Positions 38,864 through 49,078 of a DNA stretch of 64,000 nucleotides are shown here, in pieces. This DNA is from Tritrichomonas musculus (lineage: Eukaryota; Parabasalia; Tritrichomonadida; Tritrichomonadidae), in contig JAPFFF010000003.1 in NCBI GenBank assembly GCA_039105265.1, forward strand, positions 2,914,001-2,978,000, in the 5' to 3' direction. Below the pieces are notes generated by a model. It saw nothing but the letters and a program-made list of their open reading frames with translations. It was not told the origin of the DNA and ran no database searches. Position 1 is the first letter of the stretch. Each line of letters opens with the position of its first letter. The position numbers and the translations under genes are program-made.

Positions 38864-41800
38864 ATGAAAGGCTGGGACCGAATCATTGCGGCCCAGCCTC
38901 TAATTATTAGTTCAGCCAAGAAAATCTATGCAACATCTCCAAAAAATACTTCACCAAAAGATATTCTCAGGTCGCCTTTATCAAGTTTAGCAACCAATAA
39001 GATTATTGATATCGATAAATTAAATCAAGAACTTGAAGCTAAACTTACATGGTCAGATATATTTGATAGTATGATGGAATCATGCCTTAATTCGCCACAA
39101 CATGTGGCTTTTGAGAGCCATATGGTTTTGTTTTTCCATTCCAACCGAGCAATTTTTTGGGAAAAACGACCCAATTCTAGTGCATTTTTATCGAGAACTT
39201 TAAAATCTGAAATATCAGCTTCATGCTCTCTAATTCAACAAATCATCAATTCTTCTCAACCAGTGATTCCAAATTTATTATATGATCCAGATATTATAAC
39301 ATCATTTTCTCTTCAATCATTTGATCATCAGTTTTTTGTTCCCCTTCGATACCCAGATGGAAGCATATGCGCTATTATTCAACTTTCTAGACACCAAAAT
39401 TGCTCACCTTTTGGACAAGAGGAGTTTAAAATTGCAGAATTCGTAATGAAAAAATTTATTTTATATGGATCGCCTTTCTTTGAAAAAGAAAGAATTGTGG
39501 GATTAGCATCAAAGGTATCTCAAGTTGGACTACTTTCGCAAACCACAAATCATATTAAAAAAACTTTAGAAACTGCTTTTCAGTGCAACTCTCCCGATAT
39601 ATGGTTTCTTCAAATGAATGATGGTAGCTACTTTCGTTATGACAATCAAATTCGTGAATTTATTGGCGTTTATAAATGCTCAACAGGCGTGATAGGCCTT
39701 GCACTACGAAATGAAAACGCAAATCATTGCATTACAATCAATTCAAACAAAGTTGGCGAATTAAAGCATTATTCAGCTTCTATTGATGGTGATGCCAACA
39801 ATCCAATATTGATGAGTTCATGTGAATTTGAAGGTCGGATTTGGTGTGTTTGCCTCCGTGGAGAAAGATCAAATGGAAGTTACACAAAAGATGACCAAAG
39901 CCGTTTTTCAACGATAATTCCATTTATTGCTCGATCACTCTCTTATTCAGGAGGATTTTTACGAAGGAATTTAAATAGTGCCAAAAAATCTGAAAATTCA
40001 AAAATCGATATGATTAACTTCACTTCATCCATTGTTAACTCACACAGAAATATTTACGAAGTTATCAATCTTGTTCAAGAAAAAGTTACTGATCTTTTAA
40101 AGGCCGAAATTTGCCGAGTTTTGATTGTTGATTCCAAATCAAAAGAATTGAGAAGCGACTTTGAAAACGGAATTATTTTATGCAAGAAAAGTCCGTTAGA
40201 TAGTGGTATTGCAGGTTCAACAGTTACAAGCCGCCTGCCAATCATTTGTTCGAAACCAGAAGATGATCCAAAATTTGATCGAGAAGTTGATGCTGGTGGC
40301 AAAACAACCAAAATTCAAAGTCTTTTATCTGTCCCTGTCATTTTTAAAAATGATGTTAAAGCTGTCATCATGGCATTAAATAAAAGCGGAGGAGAATTCA
40401 ATGAATCAGACAAAATTAAATTAACCACTATTTCAACGTTCTTTGGTATTGCAATGAAGAATGGTGAAATTTGTCAAACTTCTTATCAAATCATTTCTCA
40501 ATTGAAAAAATTTGTAAACCATTCAAATGATACAATTGAGAATGTTTTAACCAAAATCAAAGAAATCATTCATGCTTCAACAGTGACTCTTTTTGTTGTG
40601 CAGCAGAGTGATTCGTCATTGCATGAATTCGCCACAATTGGTGAAAAATTGAATTGTGCAATTCAATTTGCAACTTTTTCAATTAACTCAAAGAAAAGTT
40701 CATTTTTTTCTATTGGCCAAGATTCAGATAAAAGCATCGTTATTTCATGTGTCCCATTTTTTGATGATGACGATAGAATCCTAGGCGTTGTTGAATTTTC
40801 TTGTGATTTTTTTGAATTCAATGAAGAATTGAATTTAATTGAATCTTTTGTTTCAATTGCTTCATCATCATCATTGAGCAAATCTTGTTTGAAAGAATTC
40901 TCTGACTATGAAGAAGAAAAGTGCAAATTGAGAGAAATTGTGGGAATTGAAAGCATTGAAATTTCTGATACTCCAAAATCGTTATTATTTTTGAATGAAC
41001 TTTTTGAGCCCTCTTTCATCGTCCAAGGAAATTCTGAGATTGATTTGATAAAGATTGTTTTCAGTTGTTTTGATCAATTTAAGTTGAAACAAGAATTTAA
41101 ACTAACAAATCAAAAATTGTTCTCTTTTGTATCAAATCTATCAAAAAGTTGTGATAACGATGAAAATTCTTATCATAATTGGTCGCACTCTGTTTCTACG
41201 CTTCTTTTCGGTTCCATTCTTCTGATGAAAAGCAAGATGAATGAAACATTTACCAAACTAGAAATATTGAGCTTTTTGATAGCATCACTTGGCCATAATT
41301 TGAGTCAAGATGAAATTCAAAATGAAAATGATGAAATTCCCTTCTCAATTTTGTATAAAAGTCAAAATGTGATGGGTATGAATCATTGTGCACAATTAGC
41401 CAAAATCATGTCAAAAGAATCTTGTAATTTGCTATCGGCACTCGATCAAAATGCTTTGAATTCAGCCTGGGAATTGATATTTTATCTTATTTTTTCAAGT
41501 CACATGTCGGTGCATTTTGATGTTTTAAAAGAAAACGAAAAATGTCAAAAGGATAATTCTTTCTCGCTTAAAAATAGTGAACATAGAAACTTACAATTGG
41601 TACTGTTATTGAAATGTGCTGATTTTTCTGAATGTCTCAAAGATTTTGAATATGCAGATAAATTCAGTAAAATTATTTGCGAAGAATTTTTCAATTTTGG
41701 GCCAATTGAAAATATTGATGGAATAGAATATCTTAATGAAAATCATAAAAGAAAGTTTTTGGATAGAGAAAAATCTTTTCTTGGCTTTGTTACATTTGTT

Positions 41801-41974
41801 GCTCTTCCTCTTTTTGAGAGTGTTTATGAATATAATAATGATTTGATGTTTATTAAAGATTGCTTTACTGCAAATCTCGAAAAATGGAGTGAAAGCAATA
41901 GTAAAAACAATGATTCGGATCAAAATGTTACAGAAGAAACCAATGAACAGGATAATAAGCAATCAAATGATTAA
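38864..41974 (+). CDS. GAF-domain cyclic-nucleotide phosphodiesterase homologue, probably catalytically dead
   Basis: 1036 residues. Three GAF-type domains are visible: about 60-200 (ending VPLRYPDGSICAIIQLSR), about 380-545 (FTSSIVNSHRNIYEVI ... LLSVPVIFKNDVKAVIMALN) and about 555-670 (SVIVSC-like strand then RILGVVEFSCDFF). The C-terminal 290 residues align with class I PDE catalytic domains: YHNWSH (His771, His775), then LEILSFLIASLGHNLSQDE where HDxDH is expected, LYKSQNVMGMNHC for LYSxSVLExHH, and LLKCADFSE (Asp920). The metal-bridging Asp is Asn812 and the next His is Gln815, so hydrolysis is unlikely. A role as a nucleotide-sensing regulatory protein is inferred. The stop runs into TAAAA. 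Confidence 0.8.
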   Translation: MKGWDRIIAAQPLIISSAKKIYATSPKNTSPKDILRSPLSSLATNKIIDIDKLNQELEAKLTWSDIFDSMMESCLNSPQHVAFESHMVLFFHSNRAIFWEKRPNSSAFLSRTLKSEISASCSLIQQIINSSQPVIPNLLYDPDIITSFSLQSFDHQFFVPLRYPDGSICAIIQLSRHQNCSPFGQEEFKIAEFVMKKFILYGSPFFEKERIVGLASKVSQVGLLSQTTNHIKKTLETAFQCNSPDIWFLQMNDGSYFRYDNQIREFIGVYKCSTGVIGLALRNENANHCITINSNKVGELKHYSASIDGDANNPILMSSCEFEGRIWCVCLRGERSNGSYTKDDQSRFSTIIPFIARSLSYSGGFLRRNLNSAKKSENSKIDMINFTSSIVNSHRNIYEVINLVQEKVTDLLKAEICRVLIVDSKSKELRSDFENGIILCKKSPLDSGIAGSTVTSRLPIICSKPEDDPKFDREVDAGGKTTKIQSLLSVPVIFKNDVKAVIMALNKSGGEFNESDKIKLTTISTFFGIAMKNGEICQTSYQIISQLKKFVNHSNDTIENVLTKIKEIIHASTVTLFVVQQSDSSLHEFATIGEKLNCAIQFATFSINSKKSSFFSIGQDSDKSIVISCVPFFDDDDRILGVVEFSCDFFEFNEELNLIESFVSIASSSSLSKSCLKEFSDYEEEKCKLREIVGIESIEISDTPKSLLFLNELFEPSFIVQGNSEIDLIKIVFSCFDQFKLKQEFKLTNQKLFSFVSNLSKSCDNDENSYHNWSHSVSTLLFGSILLMKSKMNETFTKLEILSFLIASLGHNLSQDEIQNENDEIPFSILYKSQNVMGMNHCAQLAKIMSKESCNLLSALDQNALNSAWELIFYLIFSSHMSVHFDVLKENEKCQKDNSFSLKNSEHRNLQLVLLLKCADFSECLKDFEYADKFSKIICEEFFNFGPIENIDGIEYLNENHKRKFLDREKSFLGFVTFVALPLFESVYEYNNDLMFIKDCFTANLEKWSESNSKNNDSDQNVTEETNEQDNKQSND

Positions 41975-42223
41975 AAAAAAAGAAATGTAGCTTTTTTGTT
42001 AATAAAGTTATTCAGGATCCTAAAATTTTAAAAAGAATAGATTATTTTGTGGAAACAGAATTTTGCAATGCACAAAGCTCAAAGATATTTTATTTTAGAA
42101 TGCTTGTTTTCTAGAGTATTATTATTATTTGCGTTTTCAATAAATGTGATGTATTTGTTTTGATTATTTTATTTTTAAAAAAGTTTGTATAAATGATAAA
42201 TTAACCACTAAATAAAATTAATA

Positions 42224-43504
42224 TCATGGCTTAGGATATCCTTGGTTTGAAGGAACATTTGGATATCCTGGTTGTGAAGAAATATTTGGAATTGTTGGAT
42301 AACCTGATGCTGGTCCTGCTTGAGTTGCTGCATAACCTGATCCAAGTGGTGGTGGTGGAGCATAACCTGGTTGCGGAGGTGGAGGAGCATAGCCAGATCC
42401 TGGTTGCGGAGGTGGAGGAGCATAGCCAGATCCTGGTTGCGGAGGTGGAGGAGCATAGCCAGATCCTGGTTGCGGAGGTGGAGGAGCATAGCCAGATCCT
42501 GGTTGTGGATACCCTGCAGATGGTTGCTGTGGATATCCATTAGGTGGCTGTTGTGGATATCCGTTAGATGGCTGTTGTGGATATCCATTAGATGGCTGTT
42601 GTGGATATCCATTAGGTGGCTGTTGTGGATATCCAGCAGATGGCTGTTGTGGATATCCATTAGGTGGTTGCTGTGGATATCCATTAGGTGGTTGTTGTGG
42701 ATATCCATTCTGTCGTGCATTTGGATAATTTGGTGTACTGAGTGGCATACTGTCGAATTCACCTTTAAATTCTTTCTCTGCATTTTCGAAATTCATAAGT
42801 GGAGCAGTTTCATTTGTTGTGAAAGTTCCTTTTGCATTAGTCATTTGGAAAGTAGTTTCTTTTCCTTTGATTTCACACTTTCCTGATAAATCAAGAATAG
42901 TAAATGTCTTGCTGTTTGGATTGAATGTGATAGTTGCTGTCAAATTTTGAATATACGAAAGAACATCACGATCTAAATTGTCCATAGTAAGTACAATCTT
43001 GACCTTTGATGAAGCTATATTGCAGTTTGAACCAGGCGGTCCAAATTGTGGACCATTAGATGGTGCTAACGGTGGTGGTGCAAATGGTGGATTTTGTTCA
43101 GGGTACTGTTGACCATATGGAGGTTGAGGATATTGTTGACCTGATGTCTGCTGTGGATATGGCTGATTAGCTTGCTGCTGAGGATTTTGTGGTGGGTATT
43201 GCTGGCCTGATGTTTGCTGTAGATATGGCTGCTGTTGTGAATTTTGTGGTGGGTATTGTTGACCTGTTGTCTGCTGAAGATATGGCTGCTTTTGTGGATT
43301 TTGCGGTGGATATTGTTGGCCTGTTGTCTGCTGAAGATATGGCTGTTGTTGTGAATTTTGTGGTGGATATTGTTGATCTGTTGGCTGCTGTAAATATGAT
43401 CTACTGACTTCATGTGGTTGAGAATCTTGCTCAGTTGAAGGTTTTTTAAGACTTTTTGGCTGGTATGACTGGGTCGATTGAGGATACTCTGGATATCCGC
43501 TCAT
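42224..43504 (-). CDS. PYQ-repeat protein with a central folded domain
   Basis: 426 residues in three parts. Residues about 40-140 contain QQYPPQNxQQQPYLQQTTG repeats. Residues about 155-255 form a compact non-repetitive domain with strands (VKIVLTMDNLDRDVLSYIQN, ATITFNPNSKTFTILDLSGK, TTFQMTNAKGTF) that I do not recognise. From about 265 to the end come NGYPQQPP repeats and then GSGYAPPPPQP repeats. Proline/tyrosine/glutamine arms like these are common in proteins that condense or bind WW/SH3 domains. There is no signal peptide or membrane helix. The palindrome at 43541-43557 lies 37 bp upstream. Long frames on the opposite strand are shadows of the repeats. Confidence 0.65.
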   Translation of the reverse strand: MSGYPEYPQSTQSYQPKSLKKPSTEQDSQPHEVSRSYLQQPTDQQYPPQNSQQQPYLQQTTGQQYPPQNPQKQPYLQQTTGQQYPPQNSQQQPYLQQTSGQQYPPQNPQQQANQPYPQQTSGQQYPQPPYGQQYPEQNPPFAPPPLAPSNGPQFGPPGSNCNIASSKVKIVLTMDNLDRDVLSYIQNLTATITFNPNSKTFTILDLSGKCEIKGKETTFQMTNAKGTFTTNETAPLMNFENAEKEFKGEFDSMPLSTPNYPNARQNGYPQQPPNGYPQQPPNGYPQQPSAGYPQQPPNGYPQQPSNGYPQQPSNGYPQQPPNGYPQQPSAGYPQPGSGYAPPPPQPGSGYAPPPPQPGSGYAPPPPQPGSGYAPPPPQPGYAPPPPLGSGYAATQAGPASGYPTIPNISSQPGYPNVPSNQGYPKP

Positions 43505-43801
43505 TATAAAAAATAAAATTGAATTAAGAATAATTTTTGCAAAAAGTTTAACTTTTTATGATGCGTTCTAAAAAATTGTATTGATTGAATGAATAACGAA
43601 CAATCAAGAATTTATAAAAATATTGTGATATGACAAGATTTAAATATTTTCATTAATTATAAAATGAATAGTTGCATCATGCACTTTTATATTTGATTGT
43701 TATGGATGTTTATAAAGCACAAAATCTATATTAGTTGATGAAAGAAGTAATATTATTTATTAAAAACAAATAGATATGCATCTGGCTAACCGATGATTCA
43801 A
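43505..43801. promoter_or_regulatory. Spacer with AAAAAGTT/AACTTTTT palindrome upstream of the PYQ gene
   Basis: A 17-bp perfect palindrome at 43541-43557 (AAAAAGTT, one T, AACTTTTT) begins 37 bp before the start of the PYQ-repeat gene. The rest is AT-rich without features. Confidence 0.5.
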
Positions 43802-45025
43802 TTAATGGAAGAATGGATTGTCATCTTGATTTAATGTTGTTTCTGCAATATATTCAATTTGAGTCAGAGTAACATGAAGTTGTTCTTTTAATAGAAATAA
43901 ATAAGTGCCGTTTTCTCCCATCAAATTAAATTTCAGTGCTTTGCATATTAAAGATGCTTGATCATGCGATAAAATTTTTAAAGTTTTTGCTGCTACGATA
44001 ATTTGCTCTATTAATGTTAAGATCGCTGATGCTCGGAGAATTTGCTCTTCTTCTTTTGAATCAATTAAATCTTTTAATTTTGGTATAAGTAAAATTAAAG
44101 AATCAATTATTTTTGGGAAATTTGTCGGAATTGAAGATTCTAAAAGAAAAAGTGAATTTATAAGCGTCATATATAAAGAGATGAAAAATTCTGCCGTATC
44201 TTTTGTTATATTTAAATATGTTACTAAATTTCCGATTCCTTGAATCTGACTTCCATTTATTAGCAAGTTAATGCTCTGAATTAAAGCAAAATTTGGATTT
44301 GAAAAATAGAAATTTTCAGTAATTAAATGAAAACACTGATGTTTAGAAATTGATGTGCAGATAATCATTGATATATAAAGCAAAAACACATCATCTTGAA
44401 TATCTTGTGTAGGCCCAAAATGTGAAATATTGCATAAAATTGCTGGATAAATAAACAAGTAATGATTGGATGTATCTATAATTTTCTTAAAAAAGAATAA
44501 AAACTTGCTAAAATCTAATTTAGGTATTCTACTTAAGATCCTCAATAAGAACCTTCCATATCTTTCGTTTTGTGTATGTAAAAGTGAGTATAAGATCTGA
44601 TAAACATTTTTTTCTGTTAAGTATATTAATGAAATATCAAAAAAAGAAAGATAATGAATCTGATCAGTTGAGATAATAGAATATTGTTGATTATCATTTG
44701 GTTTCGTTTTTAAGCATGAAAATACCGTCATTGGAAATGGATTTTCTGTTTGATTGAATATTGATTCATTAATAACTTTTATTTCAGGAATAGTATATTC
44801 ATCTAAATTTATTTTTTGCTTTATTAGATTTAATTGAGGATCATTTGGCTCTTCGATTTCTTTTTTTTTAACTATTTGTTTAGAAGAATCATTTAATTCA
44901 TTTTTTCGTGATTCAAAGAGAGAATCAATAGTTAGGGTTTGTGGAAGCTTTCTAACTCTTGGCGCAATTTGTATAATCGGGACTTCATCATCTGAACTTG
45001 AATAATCAGATACTTCAAATAACAT
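43802..45025 (-). CDS. Hypothetical helical protein with acidic N-terminus
   Basis: 407 residues, not recognised. The first 115 residues are polar and acidic (SDYSSSDDEVPIIQIAPRVR, then a KKKEIEEPND segment) and probably disordered. From about 130 to the end it is a regular succession of amphipathic helices rich in L, I, F and S, such as LLRILSRIPKLDFSKFLFFF and ASAILTLIEQIIVAAKTLKI, consistent with a HEAT/ARM-like solenoid. There is no signal peptide or convincing membrane helix. A reversed CAAAAAGT box (CACAAAAAGTTT, 45037-45048) lies just upstream of the start. The SSDDE cluster resembles casein-kinase-2 sites (inference). Confidence 0.6.
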   Translation of the reverse strand: MLFEVSDYSSSDDEVPIIQIAPRVRKLPQTLTIDSLFESRKNELNDSSKQIVKKKEIEEPNDPQLNLIKQKINLDEYTIPEIKVINESIFNQTENPFPMTVFSCLKTKPNDNQQYSIISTDQIHYLSFFDISLIYLTEKNVYQILYSLLHTQNERYGRFLLRILSRIPKLDFSKFLFFFKKIIDTSNHYLFIYPAILCNISHFGPTQDIQDDVFLLYISMIICTSISKHQCFHLITENFYFSNPNFALIQSINLLINGSQIQGIGNLVTYLNITKDTAEFFISLYMTLINSLFLLESSIPTNFPKIIDSLILLIPKLKDLIDSKEEEQILRASAILTLIEQIIVAAKTLKILSHDQASLICKALKFNLMGENGTYLFLLKEQLHVTLTQIEYIAETTLNQDDNPFFH

Positions 45026-46628
45026 TAGAAATTTCAGTTTTCACAAAAAGTTTATAAAAAAAAAAAAAAAAAGATTTAAGGATGAACTAGGATATAGATT
45101 GTGAAAACACATACAAATAATTGATAGAGCATTGAATTCATTCAAATTTATCATTTATAAAAAAAGTAATACCAAAGATTCGAATCATCAATTTGGACTA
45201 CTAACCGAGTTGAAAAATTGATATGCTTTGATTAAATCTTATTATACAAGGATTAAACAATTCGAATATTATTGTTGAACATATTTTGATAATTTTCAAA
45301 AAATACTCACTTTTTATATTTTATTAATCAAATTTCAAAATTTATAAATGGAAAACATCATCATTGCCATAATTCAAACCAAATATTTTGATTTTTCAGA
45401 TGCTATATCAATTTAATAATTATTTTTTATATTTTTTTACTTTTGTATATTTTATTGAACTATTCCATGACGTTTACAAGAAAGAAATTTCATCATACCA
45501 CTCTTTATTGAAGATAAAAAAAATTTTTTATAATTAATTTTCTGTTGAAACATTGAATAATTAATTTGCATATTATTTATGATTTAAATATATATTATCC
45601 AAAATTAATCATAAAATATATTATAAACATTTTTTATTAAATATATGAAAGATAAAATTAATATAAATTTTTATATTAATCAAAATAAATAATAATTTCC
45701 ATATTTAAAATTTGAAATAATTATAAATTTCTACTCTCATTTTTCAATAAGGAAAATTTTATAAATAACTTTTGAATACCCTAAAAAAAAATTGAATAAT
45801 CATATAAAAAAAATTGTCCAAAAATATTTTTTGGTATTTTCCTTTTTTAAAGCTTCCCTGAACATTTAAATTCTGCTACAATTGTTGATTCCTTAAACAC
45901 TATTATTAATTTATCGATTGCAATAATCAAATACAAAATTTTTGAAAAATATCAATACCAATTTGCAGTTTGAATTAATATAATGAAGAGCAATATGGTT
46001 AAATGATTTATTTACCAAAATTAGACACGTATGAATATTTATGTTTTTAATGAAACCTTATGTAAGAGGAGATCCGAGTTTTTGCATGGGTTTACTTTTT
46101 TACCGCTTTTTTTATATCAAATCAAATTATTCAAATTAAATTTAATCAGCATAGTCCTACGTAAAATATTCTGAATTTATAAATGGTATAGTCCTCGAAT
46201 CTTAAATACTTTTAGAAAAAAGTTTTTGTTGGCTGTTGAGCCTATTAAATACAAATTATCTCAATATAAGAATGCAGTTGTCATTATTAATCATATTAAT
46301 TTTGGTTTACACATGATATTCTTATTGTTTGTCATTTAATTTTTTAATAAACATTGCTTAACATTTACATCCGAATTTTTGCATATATCTTAAATTTTTT
46401 TTATCATAATATTTAATGATTTCGGTATAAAATTAAAATTCCAAATATTTTACATATTTCCCCAAAATATAAAAAGCTATAAATGATTTGAAAATCATAA
46501 AACAAATCGTTTTTTTGGAAGACTCTTTCAAAAATTTAAGAAAAAAATTGAAATAGTATTCAAAAAGTTTTAGATCGGAGTTCGTCCTTAAAAATATACA
46601 CTAACTTATTTATTTAATTTTTTTTTCT
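45026..46628. other. AT-rich spacer, 1.6 kb
   Basis: I see no gene, repeat array or element ends. It has an A17 run at about 45058-45074 and one ATTCAAAAAGTT box at 46558-46569, downstream of the next minus-strand gene. Confidence 0.65.
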
Positions 46629-48728
46629 TTATTCCCTGCTCCTTCTTGGTGAAGGTGGTTTTGGAAGTGGTTTGTTTGATCTTGAGTTTGTGAATGGAAG
46701 TTCATCATTATCATATTCTTCAGTGTCAGATTGATCTTTCTTGGATGGTACAACAACTAACTGAGTGCTTGATTCAAAAGAATTTTCTTCTTCCTCTTCG
46801 AAAATCAAATTGCTACTATTTTGATTTTGATTACTGCTATTATCATCAACAACCCAAGCTGGTTGATTGTTCTTACTGCCTATACTTTCTATTTCTTCAA
46901 TATCTTCAATGCGAGAATGCCTGCTTCCAGTGCTCTTCTTATCGTCTTGATCTCTATGTTGAGAATTTTTACTGCTGGTGCTTCTTTTATCATCTTGATC
47001 CCTATTTTGAGAGTTTCTGCTGCTGGTGCTTCTTTTATCATCTTGATCTTTATATTGAGAATTTTTACTGCTGGTGCTTCTTTTATCTTCATTTTCAATA
47101 CGAGATGGTCTGACTGGAGAATTCCTGCTTAATAGTCTAGAACTTGAAAATTTAGACTGATCCTGTGGATTCTTTTCAGATGGATCTGGACGATATGTTC
47201 GTGAAGCAACAAGTTTAGTGGATGACTCCTTGGGCCTATTGGCATTTCTTTGTTCTTGTTTGCTAGCTTTCTTGAGTGCTTGCATAAAGTGAGCACCTGC
47301 TTTTTTAATCTTTGGATCATCTTGGTTATCGATGAAATAATCATCAAGTTTAAGGTTTTGGAATCTGGCTGCGCATTTTGGATATTGGGCGAGATCACAT
47401 GCAACACGTGCAGCATGCATCAGATCTCGGTCCTTTTTAGAATTGCGAATGAGATCGGATACATAATCACAAGCTTGAAGGAGATCATGTGAATATGAAA
47501 CGTTTGCAAATGTATGAATGAATAGAAGAGTTGCATCAATACTAGTCTTATCTTTACGTTCAAGTGCATATTGGAAATATGTTGAGAGAAGTCCATAATC
47601 ACTGCAGAATTTTGCTAAATCAGGATCGATCCTAAAACGACGAGTGAACGTAGTAACAGCAGAAAGAACACCAGGGGTGTCAAGCTCAAGGGAACTCCTA
47701 AGAAATGCAAACGCTTCATTTTTCTTTGATATATCTTCAATAAGATTCTCGTGACTTAAAACGACAGCAAATAGACGCATTGTATCAACTTTTGTTGGGA
47801 GTTCTTGAACCATCCAAGCAGCATCGCGAACGAGTGAATGTGCCAATGATTCATCTTTAGCCAGTTGAACAAGAACAAGATTAGCATTTAAGTCTGTATG
47901 AGCTGCCCATACAAGAGAATTGATAACATCTGATGCTCCATTTTCTTCTCCATTTGGCTGTAATCTCATTAGAAGAGATAAAGCAGCACTTTGACAGTTA
48001 TGCCTTCTTAAGTGGCAGGCAACAGCAGTTGATGGGAATTGGCATTGACCTTGTTTGACATATCCTTTATCAAATAGTCTATCAAGACCATAATAACATA
48101 AACAAACTGATTCGTCACGATTAACGGTTAAGCAAGAACAAATTGCATCCCAGGCGTCGTTAATTTTTTCTTTTCGATATTGTTGTTTTTCACAAAGTAG
48201 ACAGAGAAGTGAAACATAATCTTTAACATAAAGACGAGTTTTGAAAATATCAGATGTTTCTGGTTTTGTGAGTAGATCGAGAGTATATTGCCAATTAGAT
48301 TTCTTAACAGCATCAAAATTTTTTGAATAAACAGTTAACACACCCAATGCTCTTCTTGGAGATGCAGGAAGTATATTTTCCAATTTTTGAGATACTTCTT
48401 TAGTTAAAGAAAGTGGTGAGCTAGAAGCAATTATATATAATACATCAAAAAGCTGAACTTGAAGATTCTTATCATCATAAGGGAGCTTTGTGAGATATTT
48501 TCCAGAAACAAAATCGTTAAGGTAATCATCTTCACTTATTGTCTGGCATAAAGAAATAAGAATGCGGCTTTTGTTCTCTAATTCAACGTTTTCATTATCT
48601 AAAACATTGATAACAGTATCAAAAAATTGATTAACTGTGCCTGTAGATAGTGACCTAGGGATGCTTTTTAAAGCTGATTTGAAAGCTTGGCCAGAACCTT
48701 CTTCGAGTGCGTCAAAATCAATCGACAT
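46629..48728 (-). CDS. Helical-repeat protein with charged repeat tail
   Basis: 699 residues, family not recognised. Residues about 10-490 are all-helical in the manner of an ARM/HEAT solenoid (LENKSRILISLCQTISEDD, VQLFDVLYIIASSSPLSL, HDLLQACDYVSDLIRNSK). From about 500 the chain is disordered. Four copies of a 16-residue unit DKRSTSSKNSQxxDQD lie at about 545-610, and the end is S/P/R-rich (KPLPKPPSPRRSRE). The serine/arginine tail could be a phospho-regulated or SH3-binding arm. ATTCATTCTAATG puts an initiator directly before the start codon. No catalytic motif is seen. Confidence 0.6.
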   Translation of the reverse strand: MSIDFDALEEGSGQAFKSALKSIPRSLSTGTVNQFFDTVINVLDNENVELENKSRILISLCQTISEDDYLNDFVSGKYLTKLPYDDKNLQVQLFDVLYIIASSSPLSLTKEVSQKLENILPASPRRALGVLTVYSKNFDAVKKSNWQYTLDLLTKPETSDIFKTRLYVKDYVSLLCLLCEKQQYRKEKINDAWDAICSCLTVNRDESVCLCYYGLDRLFDKGYVKQGQCQFPSTAVACHLRRHNCQSAALSLLMRLQPNGEENGASDVINSLVWAAHTDLNANLVLVQLAKDESLAHSLVRDAAWMVQELPTKVDTMRLFAVVLSHENLIEDISKKNEAFAFLRSSLELDTPGVLSAVTTFTRRFRIDPDLAKFCSDYGLLSTYFQYALERKDKTSIDATLLFIHTFANVSYSHDLLQACDYVSDLIRNSKKDRDLMHAARVACDLAQYPKCAARFQNLKLDDYFIDNQDDPKIKKAGAHFMQALKKASKQEQRNANRPKESSTKLVASRTYRPDPSEKNPQDQSKFSSSRLLSRNSPVRPSRIENEDKRSTSSKNSQYKDQDDKRSTSSRNSQNRDQDDKRSTSSKNSQHRDQDDKKSTGSRHSRIEDIEEIESIGSKNNQPAWVVDDNSSNQNQNSSNLIFEEEEENSFESSTQLVVVPSKKDQSDTEEYDNDELPFTNSRSNKPLPKPPSPRRSRE

Positions 48729-49078
48729 TAGAATGAATATTAACGGCTCTAAACTGATTTTTTTTTTTTTTTGAAAATATAAATGGTCGTAAATTTTTTA
48801 ATTTGAAAAGCATTTTATCATGAAAGAAGAATGATTTCATTCAAAATTTATATGATTAAGTGAGTATTAATGCTTGTAACTCAAAATATATGTGTTCAAT
48901 AAATTTTGTTCAACGTTAGCAGTTATAAATATTTAACCTTATTTAAGTATTCATCAAACCACTATCATATTCCGCAGTATAATTTAAAATAAAAATATGA
49001 AATGTATAAAAATTTAAATATAATATTTTTTTTAACGATAAAGTACAAATAATATTAAATAATAATAATAATAATAAT
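48729..49078. other. AT-rich spacer with short ATT microsatellite
   Basis: 350 bp between two minus-strand genes. An (AAT)n run of about seven units at 49057-49079 touches the stop of the cyclin gene. Nothing else is seen. Confidence 0.6.

Noticed and set aside
42371-42886. Plus-strand frame with WRSIARSWLRR and WISIRWLL repeats
   Set aside because: Antisense shadow of the PYQ-repeat gene; no domain and no initiator.
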